Assembly (NCBI GenBank): GCA_008973525.1
Contig: WACJ01000316.1
Location: 302,607-366,606, forward strand
DNA: 64,000 bases
Reading direction: 5' to 3'
From: Stenopsyche tienmushanensis
Taxonomy: Eukaryota; Arthropoda; Insecta; Trichoptera; Stenopsychidae
The notes under the pieces are model-generated. The model saw only the letters and a list, made by a program, of their open reading frames with translations. It was not told the DNA's origin and did no database searches. This document shows positions 23,399 to 33,560 of the stretch, piece by piece; within the stretch, counting starts at the first letter, position 1, and each line of letters starts with the position of its first letter. A program made the position numbers and the translations under genes.

Positions 23399-24638
23399 TA
23401 GGACATGGCACACGTGTTGCGTCATCAGTCATTACAGCAATAAAAAGTCTCTCAGTTGTACTTTATATGAAATTATAGCCCAAAAATATTGTTGTATTCA
23501 GTTGTAAACAATATCTAAAATTCTCTATAGATCAATAAAAGTAATGTGGTGTATCAAATACATATCATCGGTGGATATTGTTAGCACAGTAAGGGAAAGG
23601 TTAATGTAAAGTGATTATACTTTGTTTTTACAAAGGATTTTGGAACTGATGATCAACCACGTGTCGATACGTCTTGAATGTGTTTGATATCGACATGTAT
23701 AGATATGATTCCATCATCTATACGACCCAGTTTCTGACATGAGACAGACACTTCTCGTTATTACATTATAATTACACGGTTATATAGGTCACGCCGACGC
23801 ATTAGTATGAGTAAACTCTTCACACCTTCCTTACCGGGGAGCCGATTCACCCTTTATTTATTCTTACTTAGTATTATTGCTATATAAGTCACGCAAACAA
23901 TGGCCATAAATTTAATAGCTATACACATGCAGTGAACTCTGATTCCAGTGGCGTATCGCGGTATACATCATTCCATCGAATACGTTTTGGAGAGGAGCGG
24001 CGGCAACAATTCGAAACGTGTCTCTGCGTAGAGTCGTAGCAAACATAAAAGAATAACGGTGGAAATGAAACAAATAAGAGTATGAATAAAAAATAAAATT
24101 GGATTGAGGGGGATGGTGGGTGGCAGCGTGTGGAGGTTTATATATTCGGGCTTAGGTTGGCCGTAAATATGTCACTTTCCGGAACGCTGTCACCGCCGCC
24201 GGTTCCTTCCAGGTGAGGCCGCTTCCAGGTTCATGTTAACATTCACGTGCCTTATTTGATAACAAACGGTTATTCGTTTTTCAAGAGCGAGCTATGTGCA
24301 GATAACTACGTGTTGGTACCTAGCGGTTCCTGTACCTGAAATTATAATATACATGTTATCACACCAAATTCACCTCTCATGATAAATGTCTGCCAACAGC
24401 TATACGTATCATCCAGTATGCCCGAGAACGTTTTGCGAAATCGTGATACACATGCAACCCCTAATGTACTTCGTTAGTCATACCATTACATTGTACAAGA
24501 CAACAAATTCGTATTGTTTCAAATTAATGTTTATATCAAAGTAAATAGTGCCTTCGCTTAACACGACAAACTTAACCATAACAAAACCGCGCAATGTAAA
24601 ATTGCATTGTGCAAGAATCTTGAGAGTTTTCTGCTTAA
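23399..24638. other. Presumed intron, one solo TTAA end
   Basis: At 23601-23604 a TTAA follows GTAAGGGAAAGG; read on the minus strand it is TTAACCTTTCCCTTAC, resembling other TTAACC-TTTCCC ends in the window. No partner was found. The 23.9-24.3 kb stretch is GC-richer and unique-looking, with nothing recognised. Confidence 0.35.
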
Positions 24639-24988
24639 TTAACACATCCGTGGCCAGTGATGCATATGTTGCATCATCATGGGTTTGACCATTGGCGGCC
24701 GCATGATGCCACATATGCATCATGATATATATATGGAGTTTTTGAGATTTAAGTGAGTCATATTTATATAATTTTAATTTAGATTACGATTGAAAAAATG
24801 GGTATTCGATCGCGTTTTTAAGTTTTTTGAAAGGCAAAATTAAAATGTTAACCTTTGTCCGATATTTCGAAACATCTATCGTATTCATTATGATACTAAT
24901 TTATCATAACGAATTACTAGTTTTAAAAGGATGTTACCGGCCCCTAGCGTAAGTTCTTGATAATTTGATGCGGCCACGATAGTGTTAA
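24639..24988. mobile_element. 350-bp MITE with TTAA boundaries, family Q copy 1
   Basis: Left end TTAACACATCCGTGGCCAGT; right end on the other strand TTAACACTATCGTGGCCGCA. Subterminal palindromic GATGCATATGTTGCATCA lies next to the left end, and the left half matches the left end of the element at 47841. TTAA flanks both sides. The 81-codon minus frame that overlaps the left end is incidental. Confidence 0.75.
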
Positions 24989-25029
24989 TAGTCAAGGTCA
25001 TAGTCTTTCTCCTTGTCAGATTTCGTACT

Positions 25030-25408
25030 AGCGAAAACCCAGTATGTATTGCAATGTCACAGAATTAATAATTCTAAAAATATCGTTTGTTGGCTTTATT
25101 ATAAATATTAACAAACATACAAACATTGATTTTTATACATAAAGTTCTACTATAAGTTAATTATACTATGCTTATATTATTTGAAAAAGTGCAAACAATA
25201 AGTTTGCAAAGTTTTATCGCAATCGAATGAACGGTATGGCAGCGCATTAAATACGGACAAACAAACATTGATTTTTAAATATTAGATTATGCTTATGTTA
25301 CTTGCAAAATTTTTAACAAAAAGTGAACGAAGTTTTATGGCAATCGGATGAACGGTATTGCAGCACATTTTGAACGAACAAAACCCAATTCATTTTTATA
25401 TATTAGAA
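25030..25408 (+). repeat. Dimeric 120-bp repeat family, copy 4 (module A)
   Basis: Edge ACTAGCGAAAACCCAGTATG, then the module A block (AATTAATAATTCTAAAAATA), then two cores, ending CCAATTCATTTTTATATATT. It is directly followed by a module B copy. Confidence 0.85.
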
Positions 25409-25857
25409 GAAACAGTACGTGGTTTATTGTTTCAGGTAACATGGGGTGCAAAGCGAAAAGCTGGGATCCAAATGCATATGCACACTTGTTCTCATCTCGA
25501 AGACCGACTTAACAACCATATTACGCGCGCATCCTTTCTCTCCCCGTCCCCGCAGCTCAAATTCATTACATCAGAACAATATGCGCCAACATGGTGCATC
25601 CGTACAATAGTTTTACTATGCTTAAGTTATTCCCACAAGCGTAATCAGTAAATTGACACAGTTTTATTGCAATCAGATGAACGGTATAGTAGCGCATTAA
25701 ATACGGACAAACAAACATTGATTTTTATATACAAGACTATGCTTATGTTGCTCGCGTAATCCTTAGCAATAAGTGGACGAAGTTTTATTGCAATCTAATA
25801 AGCGGTATGGCAGCGCATTACATACGAACAAAGAAAGATTAATGTTTATATATTAGA
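25409..25857 (+). repeat. Dimeric 120-bp repeat family, copy 5 (module B)
   Basis: Module B: ACGTGGTTTATTG, AGCTGGGATCCAAA, GCATATGCACACT, TCGAAGACCGACTTAAC, GCGCCAACATGGTGCATCC. Then two cores (one degenerate, GAACGGTATAGTAGC) and the terminal T-rich stretch. A chance 97-codon frame runs through module B. Confidence 0.85.
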
Positions 25858-27756
25858 AGATTTATAAACATTATTAGAAATTCAATTTTATTTTATCTTT
25901 GCATACTAGAGAAAATTTATATAAATATTATTATCAAAAAATCATTCAATTACACGTTTTAAAGTGAATCTTCCATAAACGTTGTTGAACAAAGTGAGCT
26001 GAACGTCACAAAAAGTGAAACGCTTTCTCTTCTTCGATTCCAGAAGTGTTTAGGTCATATTTACCATATGTTACGCGCTTGCGCCGTGTTGCTTCTACTG
26101 TACGTAGCATAAAGTAACCGCTAGCTTAATAGCGCACCTATTTTATTATATATTACACAACACAATGCTTTTCCTAAGATCCAAAAATCTCTTTTACCGC
26201 TTGTTTAATAAAAATTATGATTTTATTCAAGTCATTTATATTTTTGTAAACGATCACCCAGCGGACCACCTGATTAAATGTTTCAAATATCACTTTTAAA
26301 ATTATTTCCTTAGAGAATTCAGGCGGTTTTTTTAGAATTTACTGAAAAGCTACTTCAGACAGATTTCTGGAGGTGTAGCATTTATCTCATGGATGGATGC
26401 TTGGATTTAAATTCATTTTAAGGATGCATTTCTATTATCGAATATATTATTATTAGAATTTCAAGCGTCTCAGTTTAAGCGTTTGATGAAAGCTCAATCG
26501 ATGTTGTAATTGAATTTTTGGAAGTTAATTCCGAATTTAGTGGTTAAGCCATAATCTCATTAAAATAAACCGCTTTTTCGTCATTTAACGTAGCATTAGA
26601 GCCCAGAACGCTAAATAAAATTTAAAGTGGAGCGTATATTGTAGCTGCAAAGCACAGAAATTAAGTTGCGCTAAAAAGAACAGCGAAACTCATATGGTAC
26701 ACGGTGAAAAGCTTAAGTAACTAATTTAAGAGAATTAAGTGCACAATTAAAAACTTGATTTCATTAGAGTTTATTTAAAAATAAATTTCATCGCACAATA
26801 AGTACGACATTTTTGCGTCGCTGAGTGGTATGGGAAACATTCGAGTTTTATTATGAGGACGAAAAATCCAAAGGAGCAAGATTAAATTCTATTCAACAAT
26901 ACAGTTTGGAGTTCAAATTATAAATTGCGAAATTTCGTCCGAACAATTGAACTTTGTCCACGTCTTTACCCACCTTGGGAAACTTTGCCGAAGTTCTATC
27001 TGCGAGCCTCGAAGACTGCAAACAAGAAGAGCAAAAGAGTGTACGTTTTCAATATCGAGATAGCATAAAGCACGAAGCAGCCAAGGCTCGGTAAGCCATC
27101 CTCCATCCTACCTGCTGATATTGTACCCAGTTTAATACGCAACCTTCAAAATTGTCCAAGCTCCAAGCAAAAATTGCCACTGCGTCGCCTTGCATTAAGG
27201 CCGCTATTGCTAACGGCTCTCGAGTGGCGTTTATGACTCTCTTGCGACCGGAAACGCAAATGTTATGATAGAGTTATGAATACATGAGCCATACGAAGGT
27301 TGAGATGTGAACAGTATACTAGAAGAATTTCTATTATCTCTCACCGGTAGATATATCGTTATGTTTTATTTTCCGCAACGAGACTTATGCGAAATCATAA
27401 ATTGTTTCAACCCGAAAAGAGCACAAAAGCACAGCTTATATGTGTCAGGCGTAATCCGAAACCTGAAAGCAGGAACGCTTTAATAAAAAATATTTTAAAA
27501 ATAATGTCTCAAATATATCTCCTTCACATGCCCATTATGCCTTCATAAATGTACGTTTCTGATGATACTGCGTAAAAAATAGAAATAGTATAACCAATAC
27601 AAAATAAATAACAAGTCATGCAATGCCATTTTTTGTGCCGTTGCGGACACATTGCGTCTGAAGAAACGTCACCGATTGCTTCTAGCGCATGCATCATTGT
27701 CGGTTGAGTGGTAATATACAGGAAGCGAAAATTGTGAGGAGTTATCGATTAGCCTT
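25858..27756. other. Presumed intron with minor repeats
   Basis: Holds a stretch near 26040-26170 related in reverse to 46680-46800 (ATTATATATTACACAACAC end, TACGTAGCATAA) and repeat Z copy 2 at 26255-26375. Otherwise no gene was recognised, including in the GC-richer 26.9-27.3 kb part. Confidence 0.45.
26255..26375 (+). repeat. Dispersed repeat Z, copy 2
   Basis: Shares CACCCAGCGG-CCACCTG, a TTTCCTTAG block and GAAAAGCTACT with 22905-23030. Divergent, so an old copy. Confidence 0.5.
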
Positions 27757-27800
27757 GGCTGCGGAAGGACGTCCTTCACGCAGCCAGATCTCTCTCTCTC
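27690..27800 (+). repeat. Hairpin-containing repeat, copy 1
   Basis: Contains GGCTGCGGAAGGAC followed at once by its near-complete reverse complement GTCCTTCACGCAGCC (27757-27785): 14 paired bases with a single bulged A. The surrounding 100 bases, from a CGGTTG-GTGGT block to CTCTCTCTC-CGT, resemble 63215-63320. The identity of the family is unknown. Confidence 0.6.
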
Positions 27801-27964
27801 GTATTTAACGCTTCTGTCAATAAGATGATATGGCCAGACCATTATGGTTTTGCAATGAGATATCACAAGCACGCGAGATGCAAGATACCACGTTGTTTGG
27901 CAAAAATTCTATGACAAATTGGTCAAATAATCCTATAATTATCACCCCATTCATTCAGTGCTTG

Positions 27965-28170
27965 ATCGTCCGTGTTATCTTGCGAACAGGAGTTTGTTTT
28001 GATAATTAAGATATTCGCACCATTCCTATCACTGACCAATTTTGTTATTCCCCTTGGCTGTTCTGGATTGGTGACATTAGCAGAGTATCACCACTCTTTT
28101 GCAAAATGCATGGTAACTCTGTATTTTTATTTTCGCAATAAATTAATAGGCAAAAATAGCTGAACAACAG
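27965..28170 (+). repeat. Dispersed repeat Y, copy 3
   Basis: Closest to 13740-14010: GATCGTCCGTGTTATCTTG, AACAGGAGTTTGTTTTGAT, CAATTTTGTTATTCCCC, and the AATAGGCAAAAATAGCTGAA end are shared. Confidence 0.75.
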
Positions 28171-30387
28171 AAAGACGATGTCATGCATGTTGAATATTGT
28201 GTGCTATCAACAGTGTTAAGATTCATTTTTTGAGCTTGGAGCCAACAGAAAAGTAGATTTACATTAGAACGTAGCGTGTGTGTTCTCCGGTTTGAAAGGG
28301 TTAATTTGATCATCGGTAATAATTTTCTTATATTTTTAATAGAACAAATTTACTATCAATTCTCAGTTCTTATTTCGTTAAAATTATAAAGAAATCGATA
28401 GAGATTGAAGGAATTTCAAACATCGTGATTCGTAATTAGGGGTTGAAATGCATTTTTCCCTTCATTTTACAACAAACGCAGCTATATTTCGATCTATTAC
28501 AGTAAATATATGTCTTTCCAAAATATTAAGTGAATATTAAATTTCGCATTTATTAATTTACTGTGCATAACTTCGTCGAGTCAAACTTCATTTAATTAAG
28601 AGCATTATAGTATTACGTTGAAAATGAACAAGGATTCTGTCTCGTTCGAAATAATTACATCGTCTCCAAAGACTATTGCTTCGCTTGCTTGGGGATGCAT
28701 CTTAGACTCATTAGGGTTGCATTGTATTTTCTTTTGTGCGAAGGTAATATACATTTGTTTTCTGGATCACTAACGATTTCATTCTGCGATTTTAAGAGTC
28801 GAGCTGGGGTCTTGCAGAGCCCGGCGAACCTTACGAGCGGCGACGAAGTTAATTTACCATAAACGTCGGGTTTCTTGGACGAGACTTCCTGCGAGGAGTT
28901 GCATGCGCTGAATAAAATTTCAGAAGTCTCCTTTTCAGCATCGAAATGTATTCAAATTCGAAAAAAATTACCGCATAATTTATCTCGTTTATATGGCATA
29001 TTTCAGGGATGATGAACGGTCCTCCGAGGGGTGGTTTTTGTTCTAAGCGCTTTTAAATAAATACGCGCGTGGACGAAATAAATTATATGGCTTATTCGTG
29101 GCGTTTAGGCGATATAAATGGGTCTGTAAATACGGCTGACACATTAAAATTTATTTTGACACCGTCAGATCGAACTTTTGTCCTGTCGGACAAACGGAGA
29201 ACAAAAGATTAATTGAATTGTAAATCGCAAACGTCACACGTAGTTTAGAGAACTGGATTTTTCACTATTTTTTCCCTATTTTTCGGCATTTTTCCCTCTT
29301 TTCCGCGTAGGCAACGTTATTACGTCGATCTGGTCCGGCACTCATTGGCAGTCAGCTCGTGCCATTCACCAATCAAGATCTATTGTCAACGCACTGTCAA
29401 TAGCTTTTTGGACTTCGACATTCTATGAAATTCTAAAATCGAATGAATGAAACTCTATACACTGTATTTCAAATATTTTGATTCGAAAAATCCATGTTTT
29501 ATACATTGAACCTAATCAAATTAAATTTCGCATTGAATTCATACATTTAAACAGCGAAACACCAATGGCACACCAAGGCAACAAGTACGAAAAGCATCCC
29601 TTAAATTAATGCAAATAAAATAAACGAGATTATTTTGCATTCTCATTTTTATAAACTCAGCGCTGTCATGTATTTTCATTATGGTTTTATTGACAAAGCT
29701 GCATAGATCTCAAACTGCAAATCACAAACGTATTTTTCTCTCCTTCTCTGCTATTCGACGACTTTGAATTTTATTGAAAATCTCAGACTCGACTTCAGGC
29801 ATTGCATTTTTTCTATTTTCATTTTAATCCAGGTCTTTTCAGACACCAATGCCACATGCCATTCACCCTTCGGTCCGGTTGCGCTCTCACCATATAAAAA
29901 CTCAGACCGCGGTCGTCACAAATGGTTATGCCTTCCGTATGCGTTTTTATTTTTTGCACAAAGCCTTTTAACTTGGAGTCAAACCAGGGCAACCAATAAA
30001 ATATGCCAATTGCAACTGTATAATCTCTGCCAGTAAAAGCTCAAATATATCAATGATAAAATCTGAAAAAAATGTCGCAAGGCAAACAGGCGTGGTAATT
30101 TAAAAGCGAATGCCATTAGATACGCAAATGCATGCTCATTCTTCGACAATAAAATGCATTAAAATACAATGAAATTAAGTATCATTAAGGGATGTTTCTA
30201 CCTTGTTGATTAAAAAAAAGTAAATTTCAAGTCGATATAAATTCGCAAAGACAGCGTTTTTCTCGAAACTACTTTTTCAAAGCTCATGGAAGTGCTTCTA
30301 TGCGCTTTAGATTAGCATTCTTTATGAAATTTGACAGATACGTGTATAATAATTTTTTTCATCATATAGACTACAATTATTTAAAAA
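28171..30387. other. Presumed intron, one solo TTAA end
   Basis: At 28301-28304, the minus strand reads TTAACCCTTTCAAACCGG, a piggyBac-like terminus without a visible partner. The rest, including GC-richer DNA at 28.8-29.0 kb and the frame at 29764-30036, holds nothing recognised. Confidence 0.4.
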
Positions 30388-30388
30388 T

Positions 30389-30432
30389 ATTTTATTTTAT
30401 TTTATTTTATTTTATTTTATTTTATTTTATTT
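30389..30432. repeat. (TTTTA)n tail array
   Basis: About nine perfect TTTTA units; on the minus strand, the TAAAA tail of the retrotransposon. Confidence 0.9.
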
Positions 30433-30568
30433 GGAATATCAACAGCTGATAATACAAAGTAGAAAGATACAATAAACAACTCAAAGCTAATAAAAGATAT
30501 TCGCCAATAGAAACGAAGTACAAAAAGAGAGAAAAAAAAAAAAAGTCACTAAATACATCTTTACAAAA

Positions 30569-30800
30569 ATAATAATGATAATAATAATAATAACAATTAA
30601 TAATGTTTAATAATAACAATAAAAATAGTAATATCCAATAATAAATAAAAACAAATATAATAATCAATAATAATAAATAATCGTAAATAATAATAATAAT
30701 AATAAATAATCACAATTAATAATAATAATATAATAATAACTGATAATAATAAATAATCACAATTAATAATAATGAAATAATTAAAATAACTAATAATAAT
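30569..30800. repeat. (AAT)n microsatellite tract
   Basis: Imperfect AAT/TAA triplet arrays inside the 3' sequence of the retrotransposon. The overlapping 81-codon minus frame (poly-Tyr/Leu) is an artefact of this tract. Confidence 0.85.
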
Positions 30801-30822
30801 TTTTTTTTATAAAGTTTGCATA

Positions 30823-31635
30823 TTAGGCCCCGAAGCTAAAAAATGAATTGGTAATGGCTTGTTTTGCTGTATTAATTTCAGTATTAAAAAGGTCAAAATT
30901 GTAAATTTCACAAAGTTTATTGAAATTGTGGCTAGTTCGCAGAATGTAGCTATTACTTCTATAGTGGGTATTTGAATGAGGCACATACAGCAGCGAGCTA
31001 TGGCGAAGAGGAGCAGATGAGGTTCTTATGCTGATTTTCGAGAGAAGGTCCGGACAATCAACCTCGCTTTGGGCTATTTTGAAAAAGAGGGCAACGTCAG
31101 CGATAATACGTCGTTTGTCTAGCGGTAGTAAATGATGCCTCCTACAGTGCAATTCATAAAATCTAGATTCAAATTTATTGTGCGTTCGATAGCTTATAAA
31201 CCGCAGGAACTTTCTCTGGACGTTTTCTATGCGAGAAGTATATTTATCATAAGAAGGATTCCAAATTTGCGAGGCATATTCTAAGTGACTTCGAACAAGG
31301 CTACAGTATAATATTTTCAGTGTTTTAACTTGACGAAAATCACTAGAGCTTCTTATTATAAACCCAAGGGCTTTCATAGCTTTAGAAATAATATAGTTAA
31401 CATGTTGATTGAAAGAAAGCTTTGAATCATGAAACACCCCAAGGTCTCGTAGTGAATCGCTCCTTTGCACTAATTCATTTTTCAATTGGTAATCGAAGAG
31501 TATGGGATTACGCTTTCGCGTGAAGCTCATTATACTACATTTGGATGGGTTAAGATCTAAGCAATGATCATCACAATATTTCTGCAGTCGGTACAGATCC
31601 CCTTGTAGCGCCATTGCATCGCTCATTGACGACAT
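30823..31635 (-). pseudogene. Reverse transcriptase C-terminal part (jockey-like)
   Basis: A 270-codon uninterrupted frame. Residues 7-38 contain DAMALQGDLYRLQKYCDDHC then LDLNPSKCSIMSF, the region just after the catalytic YADD motif in jockey-type polymerases. LRDLGVFHDSKLSFNQHV follows at about residues 62-79, then ALGFIIRSSSDF and LKILYCSLVRSHLEYASQIW, the conserved C-terminal thumb and tail blocks. The fingers, palm and catalytic aspartates, and the upstream endonuclease, are absent. The methionine at the start is internal to the original protein, not a real start. The lack of stops or shifts suggests a fairly recent insertion. It cannot be active. The clade call (jockey rather than I or CR1) rests on the pattern of these blocks. 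Confidence 0.85.
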
Positions 31636-31640
31636 ATGGT

Positions 31641-32769
31641 AAAGTATTTATTTAATGATCAAAAAACTACAAAAAATGTTGATAAAAACACAATTTTTTC
31701 TTTGATTGCTCACTATATTTTTATTTTTCAATATTTATTTTTAATTATAGTCTAAGCTATACAAAATATTATTTTAAATAAAATATGTTTAATTTTTTTA
31801 TTGCAATAATCTGTTGAAGATTTATGACTTCCATAGTAAAGAATGTCATCGCTCTCGTACCGATATATGTGACTCCTCCCACTCCCATTACCATACTTTG
31901 TCAAAATTTAAAAAATATTTTTTATTCAATTAAGATTGCCTTGTCAACACATTAAATATAAACATTTTATATTTAATACTTTTTGCATAAAAAATGTTAA
32001 AAAATACTTTTAGGCACAACAACTCACATATATACCAAGTATTATATTCTATTCATTATTATTTTTAAATTTATTACATTACATATATACAATAGATACT
32101 ATTTTGCTTCAAAAGCACAGATCTCTGTGCCATATGTAAGTATTTTACCTAAAAATACATGTGAAAATGGACGAAATTTTTATCGTTTTCTTAATAAGAT
32201 TTTTCCTTTTTTGAAAAACGCAAATTTAATATTTTTTTGCGACTGTATTATTACTAAAATATTAATTAAGAGTCTTATGTATGTTGTGTAAATTTTCTGT
32301 TGAACAAAAACCTGATAAAAAATAGTTTTATATTAATCTAAAATATTGAGTATGAAATGAAAACCGGGCGAAATTAAAAACGAACTAGAGCTACCCCTAA
32401 CAGAAAAAATGCAAATGGAAAGGGTTAATACATTTATAAATGATAATAAGGGTGATAATGTATTTTTACATGAAATTTTATATTTAACACATATTAATAC
32501 TTTTACTAAGATAATATTCGCTAGTATTTTGCCAGTTTTAAAAATTCTTATATTGATTCAAAATTACATTTAACTTACAAATTGTTTTCACGTGTGCTTT
32601 TGAACAATTAAAAATATTTTAAAAACCAAAATATGTATGTTTATTCACATTTATATCGGTGAAATAATGGCTTTTCTTTAGGGAAAAAATAATAGCTTTA
32701 TCGGTTATCAGTTCTCAGTCTTATTCCAGTTTGAGGTCCTGATTTTATAAGCATCTTGTTAGCTAATAT
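31641..32769. other. Very AT-rich presumed intron, one solo TTAA end
   Basis: TTAA at 32425-32428 read on the minus strand gives TTAACCCTTTCCATTTGC, again a piggyBac-like end with no partner found. Nothing else was recognised. Confidence 0.4.
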
Positions 32770-33560
32770 ATGAGATAGAAGATCTCACTACTTCACTACA
32801 GTCAACTCTCCTCATCTTTCTTAATTCTTTCCTGCGGGTATGCATTGAGATTAAGCCCTGCCCTGAGATAAATGTTTAAAAAGAATTGGAACAAAATTGA
32901 TCAAAGTGATTATGTAACATTAGTTTATGATACCACGTCCTCAAAAATAATAGAAAATGTTACTGCAGATAGGATTTTTTTTGCTCAAAAATAACTTCAA
33001 TTGTATCAACCTCGAGATGACTATAAAGAGCTGTTGAATCTTTCCATAATTTATTTGGGAAGAATTTCTGAAAAAGGAGTTTCATCTAGGAGGCCTGCTA
33101 GTCTTCATCGTGCTAAATGGATGGCTAAAGCTATGTGTTACTTGATTTTTTTAAATTTAAACATCAGTTTAAGCTGACGAATAAGGAAATGAAAACAGTG
33201 AAAGATATTTATCTTTTCGCAATCGTAATATATATAAAAGACTTTGTTAGATATTTAGCACCAAGAAACGACTTACATTTATTAAAAGACCCTGCATCAT
33301 TAGAAAGTATAAACAAAAAATGGTTAATCTTGTTGGAAGAGTTGGTGTCTTTTGCATTATTTTATGACAAACTTTCAGTACAAGATAAGAAAAATATGGT
33401 AGATGCATTAATAATCGAAGATATTGAGGATTGCCTAAAAAGAAAAAACATTGAGGTCGAATACATTACCGAAAAAAGCATAAATGTTGAAACTTGGAAG
33501 GATGACTTTGATTTTAAGGCTGCAAAGAAAATGGTCCATTCTATGCGGGTGTTGCCTTAA
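32770..33560 (+). pseudogene. Copy of an unknown mobile coding family, sense orientation
   Basis: Plus-strand peptides in order: IYLGRISEKGVSSRR, then ASLHRAKWMAKAM (33050-33130), a frame change, then the 141-codon frame at 33135-33560. That frame holds FKLTNKEMKTVKDIYLFAIV, IYIKDFVRYLAPRNDLHLLK, LVSFALFYDKLSVQDKKNMV and VETWKDDFDFKAAKKMVHSM. All have partners in the reverse copy at 7586-8420, and the homology extends upstream to 32770 (CTCACTACTTCACTACAGTC). Compared with that copy it has about 100 extra bases near 32941-33045. The family (RRP-LH-A-WMAKA, then Q-F-LT-E, then APR-DL-LL) is one I recall among uncharacterised insect proteins. Its biochemical role is unknown to me and no catalytic motif is visible. 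The missing start and frame change make this a relic. Confidence 0.65.

Larger units (their letters stand above)
30388..31640 (-). mobile_element. 5'-truncated jockey-like non-LTR retrotransposon
   Basis: Consists of a 270-codon reverse-transcriptase C-terminal frame (30823-31635), then on the minus strand about 390 bases of very AT-rich 3' sequence with (TAA)n tracts, and a terminal array of about nine TAAAA units at 30389-30432. A 3' A-rich simple-repeat tail and 5' truncation are the signature of target-primed reverse transcription. Full elements of this clade run 4-6 kb with two frames, so about a quarter remains. No convincing target-site duplication could be picked out, because both flanks are AT-rich. 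Its minus orientation is the same as that of the presumed host transcript. Confidence 0.8.

Noticed and set aside
30422..30667. 81-codon Tyr/Leu-rich frame as a membrane peptide
   Set aside because: Produced by the AAT microsatellite in the 3' sequence of the retrotransposon.
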